Under the pieces are notes generated by a model. The model saw only the letters and a program-made list of their open reading frames with translations, ran no database searches and had not been told where the DNA came from. A program made the position numbers and the translations under genes. Of a stretch of DNA of 64,000 bases, positions 24,216-32,612 are shown in pieces (within the stretch, counting starts at the first letter, position 1; the number at the start of each line of letters is the position of its first letter). This DNA is from a virus. The stretch spans positions 1-64,000 of IMG/VR virus record IMGVR_UViG_3300009169_000021, one strand, 5' to 3'.

Positions 24216-24722
24216 ATGGCTATAGTATTAACTAAGAAAGATTTTGATAATAATGGGAATTTTATAAATAGAACTTATTATAATGAAATGAATAGGAGAT
24301 ATGAGTTTGATTCCAGTATACAATTAAAAGTAATAACTCCTGTTTATTTTGATAAATCTATTTATTCAGAAGGTGATATTTCTTCAGAAGGTGATATTTC
24401 TTCAGAAGGTTATATTTTTTCAAAAGGTGATATTTATTCAGAAGGTGATATTTATTTAGAAGGTTATATTTTATTTAAAAATAAACCTTTGATTATTATA
24501 AATAAGATTGGTAGTAGCAAAAATGATACTATTTTTTATTTTACAAAGGATAAAGGAATTGTAGTTAAATGTGGGTGTTATTATGATTCTATTTTAAATT
24601 TTAAAAAAAGAGTAGTTGAAGTACATAAAGATAATATATATGCTAAAGAATATTTAACAACATGTGATTATATAGAGAATATGTATAATTTATATAAAGA
24701 ACTTGAGGAGAAAAATAGATGA
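24216..24722 (+). CDS. Repeat protein with six-residue SEGDIx repeats
   Basis: In this 168-residue protein, residues 50-86 form six copies of a hexapeptide (SEGDIS, SEGYIF, SKGDIY), predicted as turns of a small beta helix or solenoid similar to the central part of bactofilins and hexapeptide proteins. The C-terminal motif CDYIENMYNLY is shared with the KSELQ-family protein at 16465-16947 (VENMYKKY). The start follows AAGGAG. Its function is unknown; the solenoid could self-assemble. Confidence 0.6.
   Translation: MAIVLTKKDFDNNGNFINRTYYNEMNRRYEFDSSIQLKVITPVYFDKSIYSEGDISSEGDISSEGYIFSKGDIYSEGDIYLEGYILFKNKPLIIINKIGSSKNDTIFYFTKDKGIVVKCGCYYDSILNFKKRVVEVHKDNIYAKEYLTTCDYIENMYNLYKELEEKNR
24363..24470 (+). 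repeat. 18-bp coding tandem repeat
   Basis: Six 18-bp units (consensus TCAGAAGGTGATATTTAT) are in frame inside the repeat protein gene. Units differ at a few positions, mainly third bases and the D/Y codon, so the array is not fresh but is still recognisable. Copy number could vary by slippage or recombination between relatives. Confidence 0.7.
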
Positions 24723-25636
24723 ATTGTAAATTTTGTAATCAATCTATGTTATATGTAGGAGATAATGTGGGTTATGAAGTATATTGGTGTCCTAATTGTG
24801 GTTCTAACTTTGAACAGGAATCAGGGAAGGAAGACACATGGAGAGAATCTAAAATGTATAGAGAACACATGAATATTAAACAAAAATTACAAGCAGGTCA
24901 AACAGTATATGGAACTTGGTGTTTGATACCTTCTCCAGAAGTTATAAATATAATAGCTAAGTCAGGACTTGATTTTGTATTCATTGACATGGAGCATGGA
25001 GCTACTGATTTTGTAAATGTTGGTAGAATGATTACTTCGGCACAAGTAGAAGGTTGTAGTGCTATAGTAAGAGTCCCTAAATTACAAGAAGATTATATAT
25101 TAAGGGTATTAGATTTAGCTCCTGATGGTATAGTAGTTCCTCATATAGAAACAAAATATGATGCAGTACATTTTGTACATTATTCTAAATTTGCTCCTAT
25201 AGGTTATAGAGGTTATTCCCCTTATACAAAATCAGGTGGTTATAATTATAATTGTAATTATACTAAAAATGAAAATAATAGATTATTAAATATTGCTATA
25301 GTTGAGGGAAGTGATGGTATTGCTAATTTAGAAGATATAGTTAAAATTAAAGATATAGATGTTATATATTTAGGTACATATGATATATCAGTTATGTTAG
25401 GAATTCCTGGACAAGTAAATGATAAAAGAGTTTATAAAGTATTAGAAGACTGCACTAAATTTGTTAAAAACAGTGATAAAATTGTAGGTTGTATGTTTCA
25501 TAATAAAGAAGAGCATGATTATTTTGTATCTCTTGGAATTCAAATGCTTGCTTATAGCGTAGATACTAATATTATCTATAAAGGATATAGTGAATTAAAA
25601 AATATGAAAAATATAAAACAGGATATTTTATCATGA
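24719..25636 (+). CDS. HpaI/HpcH-type aldolase with N-terminal zinc ribbon
   Basis: Residues 51-305 are an HpcH/HpaI barrel aldolase: GTWCLIPSPEV, the metal-binding Glu in FIDMEHGATD, IVPHIETK, and the end LAYSVDTNIIY. This group joins or splits pyruvate and an aldehyde. Residues 1-40 are an extra zinc ribbon (CKFCN at 3-7 and CPNCGS at 24-29) that family members do not normally have. Met51 (24869) is where a normal aldolase would begin, so the gene may be a fusion or may have two starts. It overlaps the repeat protein gene by four bases. Confidence 0.75.
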   Translation: MNCKFCNQSMLYVGDNVGYEVYWCPNCGSNFEQESGKEDTWRESKMYREHMNIKQKLQAGQTVYGTWCLIPSPEVINIIAKSGLDFVFIDMEHGATDFVNVGRMITSAQVEGCSAIVRVPKLQEDYILRVLDLAPDGIVVPHIETKYDAVHFVHYSKFAPIGYRGYSPYTKSGGYNYNCNYTKNENNRLLNIAIVEGSDGIANLEDIVKIKDIDVIYLGTYDISVMLGIPGQVNDKRVYKVLEDCTKFVKNSDKIVGCMFHNKEEHDYFVSLGIQMLAYSVDTNIIYKGYSELKNMKNIKQDILS

Positions 25637-27429
25637 TAAGACTTTCAGATTATGTAATACAACGTATAGTAGATGAACAAGTAAAAGATATATTTTTAGT
25701 TTCTGGTGGGGGCGGAATGTTTTTGCTTGATTCACTTGGAAAAAATAAGAATTTAAATTATATTTGTAATCATATGGAGCAGGCTAGTGTTATGTCTGCT
25801 GAAGCTTATTCAAGAGTAACGGGTAATTTAGGTATTGCATTAGTAACTACTGGACCAGCGGGAACAAATGCTATTACTGGTGTTGCTTGTGCTTGGAATG
25901 ATTCTATTCCCTTACTTATTATATCAGGACAAGCTAATTCTAAATCTCTAATAGGAGATACAGGACTACGACAAAGAGGGGTACATGAAGCAGATATAGT
26001 TAAAATGGTTACACCTATAACTAAATTTGCTCATACTATTACAGATGAAAGAGATATTAAATATTATATGGATAAAGCAATCTTCTTAGCTAGATCGGGT
26101 AGACCTGGACCAGTATGGGTAGATATTCCTATTGATATACAATCTAAAATGATTGATCCAGAAGATCAAATTGGATTTGATCCTTGTACTTATGATCCTA
26201 AAACTTATATAGATATAGATGATTTACATAAAGTTATAGAAATGATGCATGAAGCAAAACGTCCTATAATTTTAGCGGGGAATGGTATTAGATTAGGTAA
26301 AGCAATGGAAGAATTTTTTGATTTTCTTAATATAGTTAAAATACCAGTAGTAACTACTAAAAATGGTTTTGATCTTATATATGATTCTCATTCTTTATTA
26401 GCGGGAAGAGTTGGAACATATGGACAAAGAGCGGGAAATTTTGCTATGCAGAATTCTGATTTAGTTATTATTCTAGGTTCAAGATTATCTCAACCAACCA
26501 CCGGATATGAATTTAATTTATTTGCAAGAGAAGCTAAGAAAATAATAGTAGATATAGATGCTATTCAACTTCATTACTCTAATATTGAAATAGATTTAAA
26601 AATAAATACTGATATAAAACAATTTTTAAATAAAATAATTATATTATTAAAACAAGAACAGATAAGAGATCATACAGAATGGAATAATAGATGTCAACAG
26701 TACAGAAAAGACTTCCCAGTAGTTACTTGGGAAATGAAAGATAGAACAGATTATATTGATCCTTATTACTTCTATGAAATTCTATCAGAGTTAGCAGATA
26801 ATGATGATATACTTGTTACTGATCAAGGGATTGCTTTTTATGCTTTTACTACTTCTTATAAATTAAAACCTGGACAAAAAGCTTTTACGAATGGTGGATT
26901 TTCTCCTATGGGTTATGGACTTCCAGCAGCAATAGGAGCTTGTATGGCTAATAATAAAAAGAGAATACTTAGTGTCCATGGTGATGGTGGTATTGAAATG
27001 AATATTCAAGAACTACAAACTATTGTTCATAATAAACTACCTATAAAAATATTTGTATTTAATAATCAAGGATATACAAGTATCAAACATACTCAAACCG
27101 CTTATTTTGATGGACACTTTGTTGGTAGTGAAGCTGGTAGCGGTGTTACTTGTCCAGATTTTAAAAAGGTAGCTAGAGCCTATGGAATTAAAGCTAATCA
27201 AATACTCAGTAACTCTGATTTAAAGAGCGGAATTAAAATGGCTTTGCATTATAATGAACCTCTTTTAATAGAAGTGATGATTGATCCTTTTCAACCATTT
27301 CATCCTAGAGTAACAACAGAAAAGAAAGAAGACGGTACTTTAGTTTCTAAGCCTCTTGAAGATATGTACCCTTTTCTTAATAGAGAATTATTCAAAAAAC
27401 AAATGATTGTGGAGACTGTGAATGAATGA
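25633..27429 (+). CDS. ThDP-dependent enzyme, acetolactate-synthase type (YerE-like candidate)
   Basis: The 598-residue protein has the full three-domain layout of acetohydroxyacid synthase-like enzymes: the conserved catalytic Glu49 in NHMEQAS, a TTGPAGTNAITG loop, a central ILAGNGIRLG domain, and the ThDP motif GDGGIEMNIQELQ through FVFNNQG. In Yersinia, YerE, of this family, adds a two-carbon unit from pyruvate to a CDP-4-keto-3,6-dideoxy sugar. With RfbF and RfbH next to it, a similar sugar-branching role is attractive. It could also act as a plain acetolactate synthase. It overlaps the aldolase gene by four bases. Confidence 0.8.
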   Translation: MIRLSDYVIQRIVDEQVKDIFLVSGGGGMFLLDSLGKNKNLNYICNHMEQASVMSAEAYSRVTGNLGIALVTTGPAGTNAITGVACAWNDSIPLLIISGQANSKSLIGDTGLRQRGVHEADIVKMVTPITKFAHTITDERDIKYYMDKAIFLARSGRPGPVWVDIPIDIQSKMIDPEDQIGFDPCTYDPKTYIDIDDLHKVIEMMHEAKRPIILAGNGIRLGKAMEEFFDFLNIVKIPVVTTKNGFDLIYDSHSLLAGRVGTYGQRAGNFAMQNSDLVIILGSRLSQPTTGYEFNLFAREAKKIIVDIDAIQLHYSNIEIDLKINTDIKQFLNKIIILLKQEQIRDHTEWNNRCQQYRKDFPVVTWEMKDRTDYIDPYYFYEILSELADNDDILVTDQGIAFYAFTTSYKLKPGQKAFTNGGFSPMGYGLPAAIGACMANNKKRILSVHGDGGIEMNIQELQTIVHNKLPIKIFVFNNQGYTSIKHTQTAYFDGHFVGSEAGSGVTCPDFKKVARAYGIKANQILSNSDLKSGIKMALHYNEPLLIEVMIDPFQPFHPRVTTEKKEDGTLVSKPLEDMYPFLNRELFKKQMIVETVNE

Positions 27430-27547
27430 TTTATTTGATTGGCTTTTAGAATTTACTGTAAAATGTATAATAGGTCTTCTTTGTATAGGAACACTTGTTG
27501 TAATAATAACAATAATAATTATGATAATTGAGGCTTTCTTTAAATGA
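27422..27547 (+). CDS. Single-pass membrane peptide between cassette genes
   Basis: ATG 27422 lies inside the last codons of the ThDP enzyme gene and its TGA overlaps the next ATG. The 41-residue peptide has one long hydrophobic helix (CIIGLLCIGTLVVIITIIIM, residues 15-34). The overlaps at both ends suggest coupled translation. It might anchor cassette enzymes to the membrane, but no evidence shows this. Confidence 0.5.
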   Translation: MNDLFDWLLEFTVKCIIGLLCIGTLVVIITIIIMIIEAFFK

Positions 27548-28560
27548 ATAAAATTATACAAGAAGATTTAGAATATATAACATCATCTACAATAGTAGAT
27601 TGGAAACAATTTAAAAATTCAACTGTTCTTATAACAGGTGCAAGTGGAATGCTTGCTTCATATATGGTGAGAACATTATTATACTTGAATGAAAATATTT
27701 TAAAAGATAATCAATGTAAAGTAATAGCTTTAGTAAGAAATGAAAATAAAGCTAGAGAGAATTTTAAAGATTATGAAAATGATAATAATTTAAGTTTTAT
27801 TATACAAGATGTTTGTAAATCTATATATGTAGATAAGCAAAAAATAAATTATGTTATACATGCATCTAGTATAGCATCACCAAAATATTATAATGAATTT
27901 CCTGTAGATGTTATATTACCTAATACACTAGGAACATTGAATACATTAAATCTATCTATAAAACATAAAGTAGAAAGTTATTTATTTTTTAGTGCTGGAG
28001 AAATCTATAATGAAAACAATCCTTTAGATATTCGATCTTGTTATGGAGAAAGTAAAAGATTAGGAGAAAATCTTTGTGTATGTTCTCATCATCAGTATAA
28101 TGTTCCTATAAAGATTGTTAGACCTTTTCATACATATGGTCCAGGAATGGATTTAGAAGGAGGAAGAGTTTTTGAAGATTTTGTAAATAATATAGTTCAT
28201 AATAAAAATATTGAACTTAAAAGTGATGGTAGTGCTAGAAGACAGTTTTGTTATATAGCAGATGCCACCATAGCTTTTTTTAAAGTATTATTAGATGGAA
28301 AAAATGGACAAGCATATGATATTGCTAATATAGATCAAACAGTTTCTATAAAAGACTTAGCAAGAATGTTATTATATACTTTTCCTGAAAAGCATTTACA
28401 ATTCTCTTATATAAAACATGATAAAGATTATTTACCCAGTTCCACTAAAGAGTATATACCTAATATTACTAATATAAATAATTTAGGATGGAATCCGGTA
28501 TTTACAATAAGAGAAGGATTCAAAAGAACAATAAAAAGTTTTTATAAAGGAGAGTGCTGA
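27544..28560 (+). CDS. NAD-dependent SDR epimerase/dehydratase
   Basis: The 338-residue protein has the extended SDR Rossmann signature TGASGMLASY (residues 31-40), HASSIASPKYY, SAGEIYN, and the catalytic pair in CYGESKRLGE (Tyr and Lys). It then has VRPFHTYGPGMDLEGGRVF, typical of nucleotide-sugar 4,6-dehydratases and decarboxylases of O-antigen clusters. It may act as the CDP-glucose 4,6-dehydratase missing from the rest of the cassette, or reduce the final keto sugar like YerF. The sequence does not tell which. Confidence 0.8.
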   Translation: MNKIIQEDLEYITSSTIVDWKQFKNSTVLITGASGMLASYMVRTLLYLNENILKDNQCKVIALVRNENKARENFKDYENDNNLSFIIQDVCKSIYVDKQKINYVIHASSIASPKYYNEFPVDVILPNTLGTLNTLNLSIKHKVESYLFFSAGEIYNENNPLDIRSCYGESKRLGENLCVCSHHQYNVPIKIVRPFHTYGPGMDLEGGRVFEDFVNNIVHNKNIELKSDGSARRQFCYIADATIAFFKVLLDGKNGQAYDIANIDQTVSIKDLARMLLYTFPEKHLQFSYIKHDKDYLPSSTKEYIPNITNINNLGWNPVFTIREGFKRTIKSFYKGEC

Positions 28561-28781
28561 TGGATAAAATATATTGTTTTAATTGTAAATACCTTAAATC
28601 AGAAAATAGATATAAAGCCTCAGCTTTACATAATTGTGAATATCCAGATAATTTAATCAAAGTGGCTTCATGGCTCTCTGAACAAATAGTTTATCAAGTA
28701 TCACCAAAGAAACTAAATAAAGATAATGATTGTAAGTGGTTTAAGAAGTTGATAGAAGGCAAACCACCTAAAAAACCTTAA
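28560..28781 (+). CDS. Small cysteine-rich protein
   Basis: I use ATG 28560, which overlaps the previous stop and follows GGAG; a GTG two codons earlier is possible. The 73-residue product has CFNCKYL at 5-11, HNCEYP near 26-31 and NDCKWFKK near 57-64. This four-cysteine layout with a CKWF ending occurs in small phage zinc proteins of unknown function. It lies between sugar genes but has no clear link to sugar chemistry. Confidence 0.6.
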   Translation: MDKIYCFNCKYLKSENRYKASALHNCEYPDNLIKVASWLSEQIVYQVSPKKLNKDNDCKWFKKLIEGKPPKKP

Positions 28782-28791
28782 TGGAGGAACA

Positions 28792-29427
28792 ATGGAAGGG
28801 AAGATAAACCCAAAAATCACATTTCTAAATAATGACATGTGGTGGAGTACTGAAGATATAGAAGGATATGACTATCTTCAAAAACATAATAACGATACAG
28901 TAGAAAAATTATTACCTCTTCTTAAAGAGAAAAGAGTTGCTGTACAAGCTGGTGGTAATTGTGGTTTTGTTATAAGACAACTTAAACAAATTTTTGAAAC
29001 TATTTATACTTTTGAACCAACCCCTTCATGCTTCTTAGCACTATGTATGAATATTCCAGATGAAAATGTTTTTAAAATTCAAGGATGTCTTGGTAGTGAA
29101 AACAAACTAGTTGGTATGGCTCAACCGAGAGCTTTAGTAAGTGCTAATTATGTTTCAGGTGAAGGAATAATTCCTACATTTAGAATTGATGATTTAAATT
29201 TAAATGAATGTTCACTCATCCAACTTGACATTGAGGGGTTTGAATATGACGCTTTAATGGGAGCAGTAGAAACAATTACTAAATTTCATCCACTACTTTG
29301 TATTGAAAGAAGATGGGGGGATGAAAGAGGATTTCCAGAAGAAGAGCTAGATAGACAACTAAAAGATTGGGGTTATATAGAAGTAGATAGAATGTATCCT
29401 GATGTTTATTATAAATGGGTTAAATAA
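28792..29427 (+). CDS. FkbM-family methyltransferase
   Basis: The 211-residue enzyme has AVQAGGNCGFVIRQLK (SAM-binding loop), TFEPTPSCF, and the FkbM signature DDLNLNECSLIQLDIEGFEY followed by HPLLCIERRW. FkbM enzymes usually O-methylate sugars or polyketide hydroxyls. Methylation of a sugar made or transferred by the cassette is the simplest reading. It follows GGAGGAAC and ends with a TAATG overlap onto the GIY-YIG gene. Confidence 0.8.
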   Translation: MEGKINPKITFLNNDMWWSTEDIEGYDYLQKHNNDTVEKLLPLLKEKRVAVQAGGNCGFVIRQLKQIFETIYTFEPTPSCFLALCMNIPDENVFKIQGCLGSENKLVGMAQPRALVSANYVSGEGIIPTFRIDDLNLNECSLIQLDIEGFEYDALMGAVETITKFHPLLCIERRWGDERGFPEEELDRQLKDWGYIEVDRMYPDVYYKWVK

Positions 29428-30092
29428 TGAGAAAAAAATATACAGAATGCTACGGTGTAATTTATTGCACCACTAATTTAATAAATGGTAAAATTTATAT
29501 TGGTAAATCTGTGTATGATGATCCTAAGTATATAGGATCAGGAAATTTGATTAAAAGTGCTATAAAGAAATATGGTAAAGAGAATTTTAAAAAAGATATT
29601 CTCTGTACATGTTTCTCAGAGGAAGAATTAAATACTTCTGAGAAACATTTTATTAAAGTAATGAATTCTCAAATTATAGGTTATAATATTTTAGAAGGTG
29701 GGACAGGTATCGTAAAAGGGTATAAGTTTTCAGAAGAACGTAATTTAAAAATGGGAAGGAGTTTAAAAGGACGTGTTTTTTCAGATGAAACACGAAAACT
29801 TCAAAGTAAAATAAGAATAGAAAATGAGTTAGCTAAGGGAGAAAATAATGGGATGTATGGTAAGCACCATACTGAAGAATCAAAATCAAAAACAAGACAA
29901 ACAATAGAGGAAAATGGGGGGCGTAAAGGTAAAAAGAATTCTAATTATAATAGCGATTTTGATCAATATATAAATGCAATGGCGTTTTTAAAGTATACTG
30001 GGGTTGCTATTATTGATATAGCTAAACAATTTAATTGTTCTGTTGATATAGTTAGAAAAAGAATGAATATACAGGAGAGTTGTTGGTGGTAA
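29427..30092 (+). CDS. GIY-YIG homing endonuclease with NUMOD3 motifs
   Basis: The 221-residue protein has YGVIYCTTNLINGKIYIGKS, the GIY-YIG catalytic strand pair, near residues 9-28, then YIGSGNLIKSAIKKYG and the catalytic-type Glu in SEKHFIKV. Two NUMOD3-like DNA-binding motifs follow (KGYKFSEE, GMYGKHHTEESK) and a C-terminal helix-turn-helix (IIDIAKQFNCSVDIVRKRM). It is a free-standing, probably mobile gene that has landed between the methyltransferase and glycosyltransferase genes and is translationally coupled to both. Confidence 0.85.
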   Translation: MRKKYTECYGVIYCTTNLINGKIYIGKSVYDDPKYIGSGNLIKSAIKKYGKENFKKDILCTCFSEEELNTSEKHFIKVMNSQIIGYNILEGGTGIVKGYKFSEERNLKMGRSLKGRVFSDETRKLQSKIRIENELAKGENNGMYGKHHTEESKSKTRQTIEENGGRKGKKNSNYNSDFDQYINAMAFLKYTGVAIIDIAKQFNCSVDIVRKRMNIQESCWW

Positions 30093-31003
30093 ATAAAAAA
30101 TCTTACTTAATTTGTGCACCACACTATGATAGAAGATCGAGTGGCATCAAAGCATTATATTTACTTTGTGGGGAGTTAAATGATCTTGGATATACTGCAT
30201 ACATTACAGGAGATTCTAGAGATTGTGGATATAATACAAAAAGTATATTTTCTTTAAATAAAGACCAATTAAAAGACATTCAATTAAATGGAGTAGTTAT
30301 TTACCCTGATAATATTATTAATGGCAATCCTTTACGTTTTACAAATGTAGTAAGATGGTTTTTAGGTATTACTTGTATTACTCCTAAACACGAGCTAGTT
30401 TTTTCTATGTCCCCTTCCCATAACTTTTTCGTTAGGGCTCCTTACAATTTAATGATTCTAAGAGTTGAATCTTATTTTAAATTACCAGAAGTAGAGAATA
30501 GAACAAAGAAATGTTTTAGAGTTGGTAAAGGTAGTGCTATTCCTAGATTATCCGTTACAGATGGATGTATAGAAATAACAGCAGACTATCCATCTAACAG
30601 AAGAGAACTTGCTAAATTGTTACAAGAATGTGAAGTGATGTATACTTATGATAATTTTACATTTCTTATTACTGAAGCACTTCTTTGTGGGTGTCCTGTA
30701 GTAATACTTGGACATCCTATAACAGCAAAAGAAAATCTTAAAAATAATATATTATTTAAATATGGAGCAGGATTTATTGATGATCCAGATTTAGATATTA
30801 AAAAACTTAAAGAAGAAATTCCATTACAAATAGAATTATGGAATCAACTTATGAATAATTCAAAAAAAGAATTATTAGAATTTATAACATTAACTCAAAA
30901 TATGAATAATGAGTATGTAGAAGATTTAGGATCACCAGAACCACATCCTTGGATTGCATTAGGATTTTGGTCTGATTTTTTTAGCTTATTCAAGGAGAGA
31001 TAA
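30086..31003 (+). CDS. Glycosyltransferase, GT4-like
   Basis: I prefer GTG 30086, 8 bases after AGGAG at 30073-30077; TTG 30080 and 30083 are alternatives. The roughly 305-residue protein has a GT-B-like layout with LKALYLLCGELNDLGY-type N-terminal helix and the GT4 motif TFLITEALLCGCPVVI in the C-terminal half. It lacks a clear N-terminal acceptor motif. It probably transfers a sugar to the same glycan as its neighbours. It overlaps the endonuclease gene and the next GT gene. Confidence 0.65.
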   Translation: MVNKKSYLICAPHYDRRSSGIKALYLLCGELNDLGYTAYITGDSRDCGYNTKSIFSLNKDQLKDIQLNGVVIYPDNIINGNPLRFTNVVRWFLGITCITPKHELVFSMSPSHNFFVRAPYNLMILRVESYFKLPEVENRTKKCFRVGKGSAIPRLSVTDGCIEITADYPSNRRELAKLLQECEVMYTYDNFTFLITEALLCGCPVVILGHPITAKENLKNNILFKYGAGFIDDPDLDIKKLKEEIPLQIELWNQLMNNSKKELLEFITLTQNMNNEYVEDLGSPEPHPWIALGFWSDFFSLFKER

Positions 31004-31617
31004 TGGCACTGCATATAATTACACCGTTTAGTCGTCTAGAGAATTTACAATTCTATATAGATAATTTGAAAGATAAAAATATTATATGGCATCCTATCTT
31101 TCAAGGGGGGGTTCCCAAAGAATTAGAGGTCTTTGATTGGATAAGAGCTTTGAATGTTTTTGAGATTCCGGAAGGAATATACCCTAATATTTATAAATGC
31201 AATACATTTATATATCATACTTACCTTATAGAAGATAATGATCGTTATTTATTTATGAATGATGACGATTGGTTTGAAGATAATGTATTTGAACAATTCA
31301 AAGAAGAGAATGATCCTGAAGATGATGTATGTTTTATATCTATGAAAAGAGGTTATGGAAATTTAGGGACTTGGAATGGTTCACATGGAACTTTCACTCT
31401 TATGGTTGACCTTAATAGAGTAATAGTAGGTAATATTGGTTTTGAACAAATGTGTGTTAAAGGTAGAGTGCTTAAACAAATGGAGTTTGAAAATAATGGT
31501 TGCTTTGATGGGCTTATGGCTATGAAGTTACATGAACAATATAAAGTTAAACCATTATATGAAGTATATGCTTTATTTAACTGGTTAGAAAAAGGAAGAT
31601 GGGATAAAAAGGAATAA
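31003..31617 (+). CDS. Glycosyltransferase, GT-A type
   Basis: The 204-residue protein is short for a glycosyltransferase. It starts MALHIITPFSRLENL, typical of GT2-like proteins, has the metal-binding MNDDDWFEDN at 85-94, and a GCFDGLMAMKL acceptor-side helix. No membrane segment is present, so it is likely cytoplasmic or membrane-associated. It shares one base with the previous gene, indicating the same operon. Confidence 0.7.
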   Translation: MALHIITPFSRLENLQFYIDNLKDKNIIWHPIFQGGVPKELEVFDWIRALNVFEIPEGIYPNIYKCNTFIYHTYLIEDNDRYLFMNDDDWFEDNVFEQFKEENDPEDDVCFISMKRGYGNLGTWNGSHGTFTLMVDLNRVIVGNIGFEQMCVKGRVLKQMEFENNGCFDGLMAMKLHEQYKVKPLYEVYALFNWLEKGRWDKKE

Positions 31618-31620
31618 AAA

Positions 31621-31830
31621 ATGGAATGGATAAGTGTTAAAGATACATTACCTGAAAGACAAAAAGATGTTTTATGTTATACATTAAAAGGTAATTTTAC
31701 TATAGGATATTATGATTGTTTTGATGATGGTAGTATATTATGGTTTCCTAATTCTTATGAAGCGGATTTTTTTGCAAAAAACGAAGTTACTCATTGGATG
31801 TTTCTTCAATCTCCAAAGGAAGGTATATAG
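31621..31830 (+). CDS. DUF551 protein
   Basis: The 69-residue protein is a clear DUF551 member: MEWISVKDTLPERQKDVLCY at the start, TIGYYDC in the middle, and EVTHWMFLQSPKEG at the end. The function of this family is unknown; it is common in phages and prophages. It sits inside the glycosyltransferase run, possibly as a passenger. A second, diverged copy is at 2567-2770. Confidence 0.8.
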   Translation: MEWISVKDTLPERQKDVLCYTLKGNFTIGYYDCFDDGSILWFPNSYEADFFAKNEVTHWMFLQSPKEGI

Positions 31831-31832
31831 AT

Positions 31833-32525
31833 ATGCAAGAACAAATAATATTATGCATACCAACATTAACTCAGTATGCATTAGCCATTAAAGAAATACT
31901 AAGTGCTGAAGCTGGCGCACTAAAACCTGATAAATATATTATTATAGATAATGGGGGTACTTTTGAAGATACTTTAGAACGAGCTAATCTTGATATCACT
32001 GTAATAGATAAGCTTAATATAATAAATCCTGAAAAGAATTTAGGGTGTGCAGCTTCTTGGAATATCTTTTTAAAAGAATATCCTAATGATATATGTATTA
32101 TAGCTAATGATGATATAACTTTTGAATTTAATGCTATAGAAGGTTTAATAGATTGTTATAATCAATCTAAAAATGATCCAACTATTGGTATGGTTACTTT
32201 ATATGGAATAAATGCACATTCACACTATTGTTGTTTTATTGTAACTCCTAATGCTATAGAAAAAATAGGATATTTTGATGAAACATTTTACCCAGCATAT
32301 TATGAAGATTGTGATTATGATTATAGATTGCGATTAGTTGGATTAACTACAATTTTTTCAGAAAAGGGAAGATATGATCATGTTGGTAGTGCTACACATA
32401 AAGCTCTTACCCCTGAACAATTAGAACAACATCATATTACGTTTGTAAAAAATAGAGATTATTATGAAGCTAAATGGGGAGGAGAATTATACAAAGAAAC
32501 TTTTCTTACTCCATTTAATAAATAA
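31833..32525 (+). CDS. Family 2 glycosyltransferase
   Basis: I chose ATG 31833 behind AAGGAAGG; an upstream start would lie inside the DUF551 gene. The 230-residue enzyme has the GT2 layout: CIPTLTQYALAI, KYIIIDNGG at 34-42, NPEKNLGCAASWN, ANDDITF at 91-97 (metal-binding Asp pair) and the acceptor motif YPAYYEDCDYDYRLRLVG. It probably adds one sugar to an acceptor. It closes the glycan cassette. Confidence 0.8.
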   Translation: MQEQIILCIPTLTQYALAIKEILSAEAGALKPDKYIIIDNGGTFEDTLERANLDITVIDKLNIINPEKNLGCAASWNIFLKEYPNDICIIANDDITFEFNAIEGLIDCYNQSKNDPTIGMVTLYGINAHSHYCCFIVTPNAIEKIGYFDETFYPAYYEDCDYDYRLRLVGLTTIFSEKGRYDHVGSATHKALTPEQLEQHHITFVKNRDYYEAKWGGELYKETFLTPFNK

Positions 32526-32572
32526 TAAAAAAGTTGTTTACTTTTTATAATAGTTCTGATAGAGTAGTTACA

Positions 32573-32605
32573 ACCTAATACTAATATAAAAAATTGGTAT
32601 TAGGT
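32573..32605 (+). promoter_or_regulatory. L-type promoter in an inverted repeat that covers the ribosome binding site
   Basis: TAATACTAATATAAAAAA (32576-32593) matches the L-type core. It is enclosed by a perfect 9-bp inverted repeat, ACCTAATAC (32573-32581) and GTATTAGGT (32597-32605), whose right arm includes the AGGTG before ATG 32613. A hairpin could hide the ribosome binding site, or the dyad could be an operator. Confidence 0.55.
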
Positions 32606-32612
32606 GAGAATT

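Noticed and set aside
24363-24470. Tandem repeat considered as a CRISPR array or origin iterons
   Set aside because: Units are 18 bp, directly joined without spacers, and in frame with a coding gene with a consistent peptide repeat.
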